Position numbers and translations under genes: made by a program. This document shows positions 39,579 to 49,136 of a stretch of 64,000 nt of DNA, in pieces. The stretch covers positions 124,001 through 188,000 of the forward strand of contig SGYQ01000001.1 of NCBI GenBank assembly GCA_004214155.1, given 5' to 3'. Every line of letters starts with the position of its first letter. The first letter of the stretch is position 1. The notes beneath the pieces were generated by a model. The model made no database searches. It had not been told where the DNA came from and worked only from the letters and a program-made list of their open reading frames with translations. Source of the stretch: Burkholderiaceae bacterium (lineage in GTDB: Bacteria > Pseudomonadota > Gammaproteobacteria > Burkholderiales > Burkholderiaceae_A).

Positions 39579-39655
39579 GGTGGTCGTAGCTCAGTTGGTA
39601 GAGCCCCAGATTGTGATTCTGGTTGTCGTGGGTTCGAGCCCCATCGACCACCCCA
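39579..39655 (+). tRNA. tRNA-His (GTG)
   Basis: The acceptor GTGGTCG pairs with CGACCAC. An extra G at -1 faces discriminator C, the identity mark of tRNA-His; CCA is encoded. The anticodon loop TTGTGAT gives GTG. It is the third tRNA of the cluster, overlapping nothing; the reverse-strand ORF on these tRNAs is spurious. Confidence 0.97.
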
Positions 39656-39659
39656 AATT

Positions 39660-40049
39660 TTAAAAAGTGGGGTAGTAGGATTTATCGTCTTGCTGCTTTC
39701 TCTCAAATTTTAAGAATTCGTAATACCCGCAGCGGGTGGTGTTAGGATATTGCCTACACACTTTTGGCCGTGCCTCATAGATTGTGCATTGTCTAGAATC
39801 GCTGTCTAGAAATTTGCAGACTGACGTAAATATATGATCCTTTTTGTGCCGTAGAATTTGTTCGATTGTAATCTCGTTGTTTTCCTTAAGTTTATAAGTT
39901 TTCGTATGCCTACTTTTAACATCCTGTTCAGCCATGCCAAAATATTTTGCTAGACGTTTAATATCTTTTTCAGAAACCTCTATTCTGTCATAGCTACAAC
40001 AGTACCCCGTGCATTTCAGACAGTCGTATTTGATTTTTTTTCTTTTCAT
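39660..40049 (-). CDS. YkgJ-family cysteine cluster protein
   Basis: A 129-residue soluble protein with the CxxCCxxC-like cluster pattern: CLKCTGYCCSYD near 9-20, VCKFLDSDSRQCTIYEARPKVCRQYP near 83-108, and a final RCGYYEF. This is the YkgJ/UPF0153 family, thought to bind an iron-sulphur cluster or zinc; no reaction is established. It is reverse-strand, divergent from rpiA with a 33-bp gap, and ends right after tRNA-His. Confidence 0.8.
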   Translation of the reverse strand: MKRKKIKYDCLKCTGYCCSYDRIEVSEKDIKRLAKYFGMAEQDVKSRHTKTYKLKENNEITIEQILRHKKDHIFTSVCKFLDSDSRQCTIYEARPKVCRQYPNTTRCGYYEFLKFERKQQDDKSYYPTF

Positions 40050-40082
40050 CTTTTCTTTTATAAATGATATTATTTGAGTAGT

Positions 40083-40762
40083 ATGCCAGACTTAAAAAAA
40101 AAAATGCAGCCTACGCTGCTGTAAAACATATCGGTGACGGTTGTTTTCTTGGGGTAGGAACAGGATCAACCGTAAACTTTTTTATTGAAGCTTTAATTAT
40201 ATCGGGTAGACGTTTAAGCGGGGTTGTCACAACATCTAAACAAAGTGAGGAGTTGCTTATAAAAGGAGGATTCAACCCCATGCCACTTGCAGAAGCAAAA
40301 CATCCTTTGGATGTTTATGTGGATGGAGCTGATGAGGTAGATCCGAGATTTAATCTGATTAAGGGAGGGGGCGGTGCATTAACATCAGAAAAAATCGTAG
40401 CTAATAACGCAAAGAAATTTATTTGTATTGTGGACGAAAGTAAATTAGTGCAAAAACTTGGCAAGTTTCCGATCCCGGTAGAAGTGATTACCTCTGCAGT
40501 GCCGTCAATATCAAGAATTCTTAGAAATGATTACAATGCGATTCCTCGGGAGCGAGAAGGTTTTACGGTGCACAGAAATAGGATTATTGATGTCGCTGGA
40601 TTGGAAATCGAAAGCCCTGAAAACCTGGAGGAGGAATTAAATCAAATACCAGGTGTCGTAACAGTCGGACTGTTTTCCAAAATTAAGCCATACTCATGCC
40701 TTGTAGGATATGATGAGGAGGCAAAGGAGATTTTTAAAGAAGATGTAACAAATAAATTATAA
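40083..40762 (+). CDS. rpiA: ribose-5-phosphate isomerase A, frame broken at an A11 tract
   Basis: RpiA interconverts ribose-5-P and ribulose-5-P. The protein reads MPDLKKK, then with a shift NAAYAAVKHIGDGCFLGVGTGSTVNFF, then TTSKQSEELL, VDGADEVDPRF and IKGGGGALTSEKIV, a complete RpiA. The ATG at 40083 and the body are in different frames: the A11 run at 40094-40104 is one A short of the 12 needed. The body frame has no ATG/GTG/TTG until TTG 40253, which would lose the GVGTGST substrate loop. Either an assembly indel, a phase-variable tract, or slippage that restores the frame. It may be cotranscribed with phoU 20 bp downstream. Confidence 0.85.
40094..40104 (+). repeat. A11 homopolymer at the rpiA frameshift
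   Basis: Eleven A residues, following ATG CCA GAC TT. Twelve would join the start to the RpiA frame. RNA polymerase slippage by +1 would produce a translatable mRNA fraction. Confidence 0.75.
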
Positions 40763-40782
40763 CATTATTTATCGGAGACAAA

Positions 40783-41463
40783 ATGAGTACACTTATGAAG
40801 GGAGTCGCTAGTAACGCTGTCGAGTCTGAAATTGAAATGATCAGATCTCGTATGCTTTTGATGGGTGGTATTGCAGTAGAGATGATCAAATGTTCATTAG
40901 AGGGGCTTTTAAATGGGTCCACTGAATCTCTACAGAAGACTTTTGAGATGGAAGAGAAAGTGAATAATGCAGAGGTCGAAGTGGATGCGCTTTGCAATAA
41001 GTTTATCGTATTAAGGGCTCCTGCGGCATATGATTTGCGTTTTGTCTTATGTACTCTCCGGATGATCAGAGATATTGAAAGAATTGGAGACGAGGCAGAG
41101 AAAATGGCCAGGATGGCTAAGTTTTTCCACGATGATGTTTATACTATTACTCCTAAGCCAAATCTTTCACTAATGGTTAATGACGTTGTACACATGTTGG
41201 AAAAGGTGTTGAATGCCTATGCGCGTGATGATGATTCGGAACTTAGAAAAGTGATTAACTTTGATCAGGTAGTTGATGAGAAGTTTAGGCAGACCTTGAA
41301 TGATTTAATGTCCTTCATAATCAACAAAAAGGATAGCGTGGGTTGCTGTATTGATCTGATATTTTTCGCAAAGGCGTTAGAGAGAATTGGGGATCATGCG
41401 AAAAACATGTCCGAGAGTGTAATATTTATGATCAAAGGTAAGGATTTACGACACGTTGGTTGA
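40783..41463 (+). CDS. phoU: phosphate uptake regulator PhoU
   Basis: PhoU links the Pst transporter to PhoR signalling and limits phosphate uptake. Two three-helix PhoU repeats are visible, each with the E/D-x-x-x-D metal-binding pattern: RDIERIGDEAEKMARMA near 98 and KALERIGDHAKNMSESV near 198. 226 residues. It has GGAG before its ATG. No phoB or phoR gene is present in this window. Confidence 0.95.
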   Translation: MSTLMKGVASNAVESEIEMIRSRMLLMGGIAVEMIKCSLEGLLNGSTESLQKTFEMEEKVNNAEVEVDALCNKFIVLRAPAAYDLRFVLCTLRMIRDIERIGDEAEKMARMAKFFHDDVYTITPKPNLSLMVNDVVHMLEKVLNAYARDDDSELRKVINFDQVVDEKFRQTLNDLMSFIINKKDSVGCCIDLIFFAKALERIGDHAKNMSESVIFMIKGKDLRHVG

Positions 41464-41471
41464 AAAATGAT

Positions 41472-41744
41472 TTAAGCTTCTGGAGGTACAAACCCAGATG
41501 CGGCATCAGCGCCGTCGCCAAAAAAATGAGCTTCCATTTGTTCAGCCAGATATTTCCTGGCCCTGATATCTGACAAATTGAGTCGATATTCATTTACAAG
41601 CATCGTTTGGTGCTTAATCCATTCATTCCAGGCCTCCTTCGATACATTCTCCCAAACCTTCTTTCCAAGTTCTCCCGGAATAGGCGGAAAGTCAAGACCC
41701 TCGAGATCTTTTTCTAGTTTTATGCAGTGAATGATCCTTGACAT
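41472..41744 (-). CDS. yggX: YggX-type oxidative damage protection / Fe(II) trafficking protein
   Basis: The start is set at ATG 41744, since [27 protein letters not shown] is the family N-terminus with its single conserved Cys; the 24 extra residues of the ORF track overlap the upstream gene. It continues [21 protein letters not shown], as in YggX. 90 residues. The family protects iron-sulphur enzymes from superoxide. It starts 1 bp after the stop of the YkuK-like gene, on the same strand. Confidence 0.93.
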   Translation of the reverse strand: MSRIIHCIKLEKDLEGLDFPPIPGELGKKVWENVSKEAWNEWIKHQTMLVNEYRLNLSDIRARKYLAEQMEAHFFGDGADAASGFVPPEA

Positions 41745-41745
41745 C

Positions 41746-42267
41746 TTATGCTGCCTCCAAAGTGGATTGGGCAAAACCACGATATCGATCGGCCGCGCAA
41801 CTTGCCGCAAATGCATCGGGTTTCACTCTAGGTGATACATTACAAACCCCCCTTATATAGCCAATTGCCTGCTGAACAACACTTTGTGACATAAATGACG
41901 GGTCTGGATTCAAATCCAAATGGATTTCAACGATTCTTCCTTCAATAACATCGACGATTTTGAGATATAGTTCAGCAACTTTGTATACTTCGTTCATCAG
42001 ACGAAGCTGGGGTTTTTCTCCAGACTGATCAAAATCCAGCTCTCTTGTTGTTTCACCAAAAATCTTACAGCCATGTTTCCCGTCGATATGTACAACTATT
42101 ACAGCAGTATAATCAGCAAACCATTTTTCCCCAGAATTAATTCTGGTGGAGTCAACTCCAATATATATCTTGGTGTCTGATGACTGTACACTAAGAAAAT
42201 CGCGAACATTTTGGATATTGATTCTCATGCTTATTATTGTGCCAGAACCAGTCAGTGTGTAAGACAT
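41746..42267 (-). CDS. RNase H-like protein, YkuK/DUF458 family
   Basis: 173 residues. The C-terminus [15 protein letters not shown] resembles KPDAFVASSYANRY of Bacillus YkuK as I recall it, and IYIGVDS near 35 matches the first acidic strand of this RNase H-like family. EIHLDLNPD near 113 supplies further acidic residues. Function is unassigned. I know the family mainly from Firmicutes, cyanobacteria and phages, so its presence here is unusual. The start may instead be ATG 42228. It is upstream of and probably cotranscribed with yggX. Confidence 0.7.
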   Translation of the reverse strand: MSYTLTGSGTIISMRINIQNVRDFLSVQSSDTKIYIGVDSTRINSGEKWFADYTAVIVVHIDGKHGCKIFGETTRELDFDQSGEKPQLRLMNEVYKVAELYLKIVDVIEGRIVEIHLDLNPDPSFMSQSVVQQAIGYIRGVCNVSPRVKPDAFAASCAADRYRGFAQSTLEAA

Positions 42268-42353
42268 TTTTTTTTGTATTTCTTGTTAAATTTGTATGGT
42301 TATTAATCGTGATTCGAATTGTCAATTAAAGTAGAACATTAAGAGTGAGGGTA

Positions 42354-43511
42354 ATGGATTATTTTCATCGAAATAAAAAAGTAGTTTTTGGGTTTGCGCT
42401 TCTTATTAGCCTTGTCATTTACATGTTTCTGTTTAGGGAGAATTCTTCGGAATCATCCTGGAAAACTGAGCTTTCCTTCTTAGGAGCAATTGACCAAGGT
42501 GTTGCTGCTACTGGGACAATAAATCCAAAGAACACTGTTGAGGTAGGCACACAAATCTCAGGCATTATCGAAGGGGTTTTTGTTGATTACAATGACACGG
42601 TTCAAGTTGGAACTTTACTTGCAATTGTAGATTCTTCGATTATTGACGCAAATATTGAACAATTGGAGGCAAATCTTTCGGCAGCTGAGGCTGTTTTCAA
42701 AGCAAGCGAGTCAAAATACGCTCGTGAAAAAAGATTGCATGCACAAAATTTCATCTCGATTTCGACGCTAGAAAATACAGAAAAATTATTTTTAGAATCC
42801 AAATCAAGACTTGCTTTAGCGCAGGCAGAATTAAAACGAGAAAAACGAAATAAGACATTCACAAATATAACCTCACCTATTTCTGGTGTAGTGATGGAAA
42901 AAAAAATTGATGTTGGTCAAACTGTCGCAGCTAGATTTCAAACTCCAACATTATTTAAAATCGCCGCAGATTTAAACTCAATGCAGATAGAGGCGTTGGT
43001 CTCTGAAGCAGATATTGGTCAAGTTAAACGAGGCCAGAGTGTAAAATTTTTTGTCGATGCATTCTTTGAGGAGTTGTTTGAGGGAACAGTTGAGCTTATT
43101 CGTTTAGAACCGAAAGTTGAGCAAGGGGTTGTTAACTATATTGTAGTAATTGATGTAGATAACGAAGACAAAAAGTTGCTTCCAGGGATGACTGCGCAAG
43201 CGACAATAATAACAAGCTCAAAGGAAGGAGTACAGTTGGTTCCACTAGCTGCCGTACGATTTAAACCACCAAATAATGTTTCTTTAGAGAAAAAAGAACA
43301 GGACGGAGAGAAAGTTTCTTCCGCAGACAGTGCTACAGTATATTCTCCCGATAATCATGGAAACCTTTTGGAGCATCAAATTGAAACAGGAATTTCAGAT
43401 GGAAGATTTATTGAGGTTATTAGAGGTTTTGAGATTGGTAATGAAGTGATAACGGGTGAAGTGAACAAAACAAAAGAAAAAAGTTCCGCATTTCGATTTA
43501 GTGGGCGTTAA
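42354..43511 (+). CDS. efflux periplasmic adaptor, MacA-like
   Basis: This membrane-fusion protein should link an ABC permease to an outer-membrane channel. A membrane anchor (VVFGFALLISLVIYMFLF) near 9-26 is followed by a lipoyl half (GTINPKNTVEVGTQISGIIEG), a short coiled-coil hairpin (near 95-150), the second lipoyl half (TSPISGVVMEKKIDVGQTV) and a beta-barrel (PGMTAQATIIT). The start chosen is ATG 42354 with GAGGG upstream; GTG 42345 is the alternative. MacB-like genes follow. No TolC gene is visible. Confidence 0.88.
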   Translation: MDYFHRNKKVVFGFALLISLVIYMFLFRENSSESSWKTELSFLGAIDQGVAATGTINPKNTVEVGTQISGIIEGVFVDYNDTVQVGTLLAIVDSSIIDANIEQLEANLSAAEAVFKASESKYAREKRLHAQNFISISTLENTEKLFLESKSRLALAQAELKREKRNKTFTNITSPISGVVMEKKIDVGQTVAARFQTPTLFKIAADLNSMQIEALVSEADIGQVKRGQSVKFFVDAFFEELFEGTVELIRLEPKVEQGVVNYIVVIDVDNEDKKLLPGMTAQATIITSSKEGVQLVPLAAVRFKPPNNVSLEKKEQDGEKVSSADSATVYSPDNHGNLLEHQIETGISDGRFIEVIRGFEIGNEVITGEVNKTKEKSSAFRFSGR

Positions 43512-43512
43512 A

Positions 43513-44208
43513 ATGAACCCATTAATTTCAGTGGCTGAGTTGTATAAGGAGTATAGTGAAAATCTTCCAGAGCCGGTGAAGGTTTTGAAGAACTTAACTT
43601 TAGAAATCTTTAGAGGGGAGTTTGTATCCTTGATGGGTCCATCGGGCTCTGGGAAGTCCACTTTGTTAAATATGCTCGGCCTTTTAGATAGTCCTACTAG
43701 CGGGACTATATCTTTCGAAGAGCGTGAAATTTCACAACTTTCTAGTTTAGAAAAGGCACGGTTACGCAATTCATCGTTCGGATTTATTTTTCAAGGTTTC
43801 AATCTTTTAAAAAAACATTCTGTTCTAGAAAACGTAATGCTTCCTTTGCTTTATTCTAAAGTTCAGAGAGGCGAAGCCGCGAATGCTGCGAAGAAGGTTC
43901 TGAAGTCGACAGGGCTTGAGTTTCTCAGTAATCGATTACCATCACAATTATCTGGAGGCCAACAACAGAGAGTTGCAATTTGCAGAGCCCTGGTTGTACA
44001 ACCCAAAGTCATTCTTGCTGACGAACCGACGGGTAATTTAGATAGTACAACAGCTAGGCAAATTATGAATATTTTAAAAGAATTAACTCAAAAAAATGGA
44101 ATTACGATAATATTGGTTACTCACGAAAAAGAAGTAGCTGCATACGGTTCCCGACTCATTCAAATGAAAGATGGGGTTGTTCAAACTGACGAAATCATAG
44201 GTTCATAG
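43513..44208 (+). CDS. ABC transporter ATP-binding protein, MacB/LolD type
   Basis: 231 residues from ATG 43513 (the ORF-track GTG lies within the adaptor gene). Walker A GPSGSGKST near 42, FIFQGFNLL (Q-loop), signature [15 protein letters not shown] near 139 and VILADEPTGNLDS (Walker B plus D-loop) mark the LolD/MacB group. It is a stand-alone ATPase, with the permease as a separate gene 5 bp downstream. Confidence 0.93.
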   Translation: MNPLISVAELYKEYSENLPEPVKVLKNLTLEIFRGEFVSLMGPSGSGKSTLLNMLGLLDSPTSGTISFEEREISQLSSLEKARLRNSSFGFIFQGFNLLKKHSVLENVMLPLLYSKVQRGEAANAAKKVLKSTGLEFLSNRLPSQLSGGQQQRVAICRALVVQPKVILADEPTGNLDSTTARQIMNILKELTQKNGITIILVTHEKEVAAYGSRLIQMKDGVVQTDEIIGS

Positions 44209-44213
44209 AAAAC

Positions 44214-45437
44214 ATGAAGTTTATTGATTGTTGTTTAGAAGCACTTTCTTCTTTGAGACAAAACTTCCTCAGGACCTCTTTAACAGTCCTAGGTATTGTA
44301 ATAGGTGTGATGTCTGTCATAGTTATGCTGGCCGTTGGAAAAGGTGTTCAAACACAAGTTACTGATACGATATCCTCAATTGGAAGTAACCTTTTAGTTG
44401 TGTGGCCGAAAATGCAAAGTTCTAATAGGGTTAAAATGCCCGGAACCGGTTCAGTTTCTCTAAGCCTTGACGATGCAGCAGAGTTGAAATATTTGGATGA
44501 AATAGAGGAAGTTGCATCAGTTATAGCGAAGAGCTTTCAAGTGCAGTTTCAGGAAATGAATTGGAATGCTAGAGTATCCGGGATATCTCCTGCCTATAAT
44601 GAGGTTAGAGACTGGAATCTTGTTTATGGTAGCTACATCTCTGAGCAAGATATGAAAAGTTCGGATCGAATAGCTGTTATAGGGTTGACTGTTGCACGAG
44701 AGTTATTTGGCAAGTTAGATGTTGTTGGAAAAGTTATCCGGATTAAAAATATTCCGTTTCGGGTAGTTGGAGTTTTGGCTGAAAAAGGAAGTTCAATCAC
44801 CGGTAGAGACCAAGACAATACCATATTGATTCCGATTACTAGCGCAAGAAAATATTTAATAAAAAGTAATTATCCCCGTTCGGTGTCTTATATTATTCTC
44901 AAGGTTAAAGAAGACATTTTATTGGCCTCAGCGGAGACCAGTGTGAAGAGTGTATTACGGGAAACCCACAAGTTAAGGGCTGATGAAAAAAATGATTTCA
45001 GTGTCTCAAATCTTGCCGATATTTCCTCTACAGCCTCTACAGCAACCAAAGCATTGACTGTTTTACTAGCATCTATCGCAGGTATTTCACTTCTTGTTGG
45101 AGGGGTTGGAATAATGAATATTATGTTGGTGAGTGTTACCGAGAGAACTAGAGAAATTGGGGTACGCTTAGCGATTGGTGCAACACAAAGGGATATTCTG
45201 AAACAATTTTTGATCGAGTCATCGTTTGTATGTTTAACCGGAGGATTTGTTGGTATTGTTGTTGGTATTGGACTGTCTTACGGAATAGCGGCAATGACAC
45301 CAGTCTTTGTTGAGGTCTCTTTAAGTTCGATTTTAATTTCCTTTTTTATTTCAATTGGAATAGGTATTTTTTTCGGTTGGTATCCTGCTCGCAAGGCTTC
45401 TAAGATGGAGCCTGTTGTTGCGTTGAGAATGGAGTAA
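44214..45437 (+). CDS. ABC transporter permease, MacB/FtsX type
   Basis: 407 residues. One N-terminal helix (FLRTSLTVLGIVIGVMSVIVML near 18-39) is followed by a MacB-type periplasmic domain (40-275) and the FtsX domain with three helices (near 285-310, 330-355, 365-390). The motif GIMNIMLVSVTERTREIGVRLAIGA near 298 is a family mark. Together with the two genes before it, it forms a MacA plus split MacB exporter; the substrate cannot be told (antibiotic, peptide or siderophore are possible). Confidence 0.92.
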   Translation: MKFIDCCLEALSSLRQNFLRTSLTVLGIVIGVMSVIVMLAVGKGVQTQVTDTISSIGSNLLVVWPKMQSSNRVKMPGTGSVSLSLDDAAELKYLDEIEEVASVIAKSFQVQFQEMNWNARVSGISPAYNEVRDWNLVYGSYISEQDMKSSDRIAVIGLTVARELFGKLDVVGKVIRIKNIPFRVVGVLAEKGSSITGRDQDNTILIPITSARKYLIKSNYPRSVSYIILKVKEDILLASAETSVKSVLRETHKLRADEKNDFSVSNLADISSTASTATKALTVLLASIAGISLLVGGVGIMNIMLVSVTERTREIGVRLAIGATQRDILKQFLIESSFVCLTGGFVGIVVGIGLSYGIAAMTPVFVEVSLSSILISFFISIGIGIFFGWYPARKASKMEPVVALRME

Positions 45438-45445
45438 AATAAATA

Positions 45446-46885
45446 ATGGTCCCAAAAACACGCTTTGCTCCCAGTCCGACAGGAGATCTTCATCTTGGAG
45501 GGATTAGAACCGCTTTATACAACTGGGCTTTAGCGAGAGGCAATAATGGTAAATTTGTATTGCGAATTGAAAATACTGATGTGGAAAGATCATCAGCCGA
45601 ATACACAGAGGGAATACTGAATGGTTTACAGTGGTTAAATGTTGACTTTGATGAAGGGCCAGTATTTCAAACAGATAGGCTCTCAAGATATAAGGAAGTA
45701 GTGGATACCCTTTTATCTGAAGGCAAAGCATATTTCTGCTCTTGTTCGCAGCAAAGTTTAGATGAGATGAGACGTCAGCAAATTGAGAAAGGTTTAAAGC
45801 CAAGATATAACGGAAAGTGCAGATCTCTGGGAATAGTCGAAAAAAAGACAAGTGAAGAGTTAGATGGCACTAAAGTTATACGATTTTTGAGTCCACTTAA
45901 GGGTAGAGTGAGTTGGAAAGATCTTATTAAGGGTGAAATTACTATTTCAAACGAAGAATTAGATGATTTGATATTAATTCGTGCGAACGGTTTACCCACC
46001 TATAACTTTGCCTCAGTAGTAGATGATTTAGACATGGATATTACGCATATTATCCGAGGGGATGATCACATCAATAACACTCCAAGGCAAATAAACATAA
46101 TCCAGAGTTTAGGTAAACGCTTACCTTTTTTTGGGCATCTACCCATGATACATGGCCCCGATGGTCAAAAGTTATCTAAGCGTCACGGTGCTGATTCGAT
46201 TTTAGAGTTTCGGAAAAAAGGTTTTATTCCTAGCGCAATGATAAATTATTTAGCGAGACTGGGATGGAGTCATGGTGATAGGGAGTTATTTTCTGTTGAT
46301 GAATTTGTTTCGCTGTTCTCGCTTTCTAGTTGTGTGGCATCTCCAGCCAAATTTGATATGGCTAAGCTTGCGTGGATTAATGGGGAACATTTGAAAAATC
46401 TTTCCGGAGCTGATATTGCTCAAAAAGTATGTGAGAAAGCTAATATCAGTTTAGTAGAAATTAAAAAAAATGGGATTGAATTTGAAGGCCTGTGCAGATT
46501 ATTGTTAGAAAGAGTTAACACTATTTCTGAATTGAGTGACGAATTACATTCATATGTCTCTAAACCTAAAAGTATCTCTTTGAGAGAGTTGGTTGAGAGC
46601 CCGGCTTATCGCAAAAACAGAGTTGATTCCGAGCAAATTCTCTACGAAGTGATACGTGATTTTGCAAAGAACCTCCCCGATGATTGGGTTTTAGAAAAAG
46701 TCAGCCACTACTTTCGATCGACTTTAGCTACACGCAATTTAAAAACGCCCCAGCTAGCTATTCCCCTTAGAGTAATTGTTTTGGGTCAGAGCCAGTCTCC
46801 AGCAATAGAAAATGTTCTTTTTTTGCTAGGAAGAATGGAAGTAAAGAAAAGGTTAGAAAAGTTTTTAGAAGGAACAGTTAAATGA
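45446..46885 (+). CDS. gltX: glutamyl-tRNA synthetase
   Basis: This class I synthetase has the HIGH-type motif [20 protein letters not shown] near 7 and the KMSKS-type motif KLSKRHG near 246. [18 protein letters not shown] is a GltX hallmark. The four-cysteine zinc insert is incomplete (YFCSCSQQ near 100). 479 residues, full length. It overlaps aroC by 4 bp (ATGA). Confidence 0.96.
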   Translation: MVPKTRFAPSPTGDLHLGGIRTALYNWALARGNNGKFVLRIENTDVERSSAEYTEGILNGLQWLNVDFDEGPVFQTDRLSRYKEVVDTLLSEGKAYFCSCSQQSLDEMRRQQIEKGLKPRYNGKCRSLGIVEKKTSEELDGTKVIRFLSPLKGRVSWKDLIKGEITISNEELDDLILIRANGLPTYNFASVVDDLDMDITHIIRGDDHINNTPRQINIIQSLGKRLPFFGHLPMIHGPDGQKLSKRHGADSILEFRKKGFIPSAMINYLARLGWSHGDRELFSVDEFVSLFSLSSCVASPAKFDMAKLAWINGEHLKNLSGADIAQKVCEKANISLVEIKKNGIEFEGLCRLLLERVNTISELSDELHSYVSKPKSISLRELVESPAYRKNRVDSEQILYEVIRDFAKNLPDDWVLEKVSHYFRSTLATRNLKTPQLAIPLRVIVLGQSQSPAIENVLFLLGRMEVKKRLEKFLEGTVK

Positions 46886-47943
46886 GTGGCAATTCCATCG
46901 GATTATCTTTTGTCGTCACATCTTTTGGTGAGTCTCACGGGCCTGCTATTGGTTGTGTCATTGACGGGTGTCCTCCTAACTTGCAAATTTCAACCCAGGA
47001 AATTCAAAAGGAGCTGGACCGAAGAAAGCCAGGTACTTCAAGGTTTGTGACTCAAAGGAAAGAAAGTGATGAAGTGGAGATACTGTCTGGAGTTTTCGAT
47101 GGTCGAACTACGGGTACGCCAATAGGATTGCTCATAAAAAATACGGATGCCCGTAGCAAAGATTATGAGAATATCAAAGATAAGTTTAGACCGGGACATG
47201 CGGACTTTTCCTACCAAAAGAAATATGGAATAAGAGATTACAAAGGTGGAGGAAGGTCTTCTGCAAGAGAGACAGCGGTTAGAGTAGCTGCGGGAGCAAT
47301 TGCGAAAAAATGGCTGAGAGAAAATTTTAATATTCGAATTAAGGGATGTTTGGACCAACTCGGAAAACACAAAATAAGATTTGAAGATTGGAAGTTTACT
47401 GAGGAAAATCCTTTTTTTGCGCCAACCTCTAAGGGACTAGAACCCGTTGAATCGTACATGGATGAGTTGCGGCGTGCGGGTGACTCCTGTGGAGCAAAGT
47501 TATCATTTGTCGTTGAAGGAATGCCAGTAGGTTTTGGGGAACCAGTGTTTGACAGATTAGATGCAGATATTGCACATGCTTTGATGGGGATTAACGCAGT
47601 AAAAGGAGTGGAGATCGGGGCAGGTTTTGATTCCGTCTCCCAGTTAGGTTCTGATCATAGTGATGAGATTTTTCCAGATGGTTTTGGTTCTAATAATGCA
47701 GGAGGTGTTCTAGGAGGTATCTCGTCTGGTCAAGATTTAGTTGTGCGTATCGCAATAAAACCCACTTCGAGTATCAGAAAAAACAGGAATACTGTTGATC
47801 AAGATGGACGAAGTACAGAGATCAGTACTACGGGAAGGCATGATCCATGCGTCGGAATTAGAGCTACTCCCATCGGTGAGGCGATGATAGCTATTGTTTT
47901 GATGGACCACGCACTAAGAGATCGTGGACAAAACAATCGTTGA
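46882..47943 (+). CDS. aroC: chorismate synthase
   Basis: AroC makes chorismate from EPSP, the entry to tryptophan synthesis encoded later in the window. Signatures [17 protein letters not shown] near 14, [22 protein letters not shown] near 105 and [18 protein letters not shown] near 320 are intact. 353 residues. The start overlaps the gltX stop. Confidence 0.97.
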   Translation: MSGNSIGLSFVVTSFGESHGPAIGCVIDGCPPNLQISTQEIQKELDRRKPGTSRFVTQRKESDEVEILSGVFDGRTTGTPIGLLIKNTDARSKDYENIKDKFRPGHADFSYQKKYGIRDYKGGGRSSARETAVRVAAGAIAKKWLRENFNIRIKGCLDQLGKHKIRFEDWKFTEENPFFAPTSKGLEPVESYMDELRRAGDSCGAKLSFVVEGMPVGFGEPVFDRLDADIAHALMGINAVKGVEIGAGFDSVSQLGSDHSDEIFPDGFGSNNAGGVLGGISSGQDLVVRIAIKPTSSIRKNRNTVDQDGRSTEISTTGRHDPCVGIRATPIGEAMIAIVLMDHALRDRGQNNR

Positions 47944-47973
47944 TGTATATGTACTGATGATGGGTCATTTTGA

Positions 47974-49134
47974 ATGTTAGGTAGAAAAAGTTCCGTAAGC
48001 GCTTTTTTCTTTTTTTATTTTGCTTTTGTAGGTTTGTTTTCTCCTTACTTATCTCTCTGGTTGAATTTCAGAGGATTTACTCCAGCGGAAATTGGGGTCT
48101 TGATGTCTCCTATGCAGTGGAGCAGGATTGTTGGCCCCGGTTTTTGGGGGGCTTTAGCAGATTACGGGAAAAATTTTATATCAATTAAGGGGATAATAAC
48201 TGGTGCTACTTCATTGGCTCTGATCTGTAGTTCATTATTATTCTACGAATTTGATTTTTTTGTTTTATTAAGCATTTTAGTTCTTCTAACATTCTTTCTT
48301 AGTGGCCTTACTCCACTGAGTGAGGTAATTGCGTTAAAAGTTAGTCGAGATACGGATTGTAACTATGGCGATCTTCGGGTCTGGGGGTCGGTTGGATTTT
48401 TAGTCGCTGTTTTGCTTTATGGGGCATTGATTGATGCTTTTGGGACTAGCAAAATTCCAATGTTTGTATTTATTTCTCTGAGCTTTATTTTTTTATCCTC
48501 TACTTTTATACATAGAGAAAGTAATACTATAGAAAAAAGTGAACCAATCGGAATTAGAAGACTTTTCAATTTTAAGATAAATTTGTTTTTAATTGCCTCC
48601 TTTTTCATGATTATGTCTCACGCGGTTTTATACACTTTTTTTTCTCTGTGGTTAAAAAAGTTTGGTTACAGTAACATGGAAATAGGGCTAGTTTGGTCAA
48701 TTGGAGTAATTGCGGAAATTATTTTTTTTGTTAATCAAAAGAATATATTATCTCGGTTTAGAAATCTTACTTATGTTTGGTTTTCATGTTTTATTTTTGC
48801 AGTAGTTAGATTTTTAATAATTTTTTTTTCTGATGGGCTATTAATTTGGTTGATTTTCGCCCAATTACTGCATGCGATTACTTTTGGGTTACACCACGTG
48901 ACCTCGATTATGTTAGTAACGAATCTTTTTCCGGATGCTGCGAAAGCAATTGGGCAATCTTCATATACAGTGGCTTCGTATGGAATTGGGGGTTCTCTTG
49001 GAGGTGTGTTTTCTGGTTTAATATGGGAAAAGTTTTTTCCCGAATCAATTTATTTATTTGCATCTTTGGTTGCTTTTTTAGGAGCAGTGTTTGCCTGGCT
49101 ATTGATAAGAAAATACAAAGTGGAGTGTGATTAA
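47974..49134 (+). CDS. MFS transporter, HcaT/LacY-like
   Basis: 386 residues with twelve predicted membrane segments. The N-terminus ([35 protein letters not shown], quoted only in part elsewhere) has the MFS_1-like pattern of the HcaT/YwbF group, and [19 protein letters not shown] near 129 is typical of it. Substrate unknown. It is placed between aroC and leuC, 2 bp before leuC. Confidence 0.82.
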   Translation: MLGRKSSVSAFFFFYFAFVGLFSPYLSLWLNFRGFTPAEIGVLMSPMQWSRIVGPGFWGALADYGKNFISIKGIITGATSLALICSSLLFYEFDFFVLLSILVLLTFFLSGLTPLSEVIALKVSRDTDCNYGDLRVWGSVGFLVAVLLYGALIDAFGTSKIPMFVFISLSFIFLSSTFIHRESNTIEKSEPIGIRRLFNFKINLFLIASFFMIMSHAVLYTFFSLWLKKFGYSNMEIGLVWSIGVIAEIIFFVNQKNILSRFRNLTYVWFSCFIFAVVRFLIIFFSDGLLIWLIFAQLLHAITFGLHHVTSIMLVTNLFPDAAKAIGQSSYTVASYGIGGSLGGVFSGLIWEKFFPESIYLFASLVAFLGAVFAWLLIRKYKVECD

Positions 49135-49136
49135 AA

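Noticed and set aside
40253-40762. rpiA as a short 169-residue protein from TTG 40253
   Set aside because: It would lack the conserved GVGTGST loop, which is present just upstream in the same frame.
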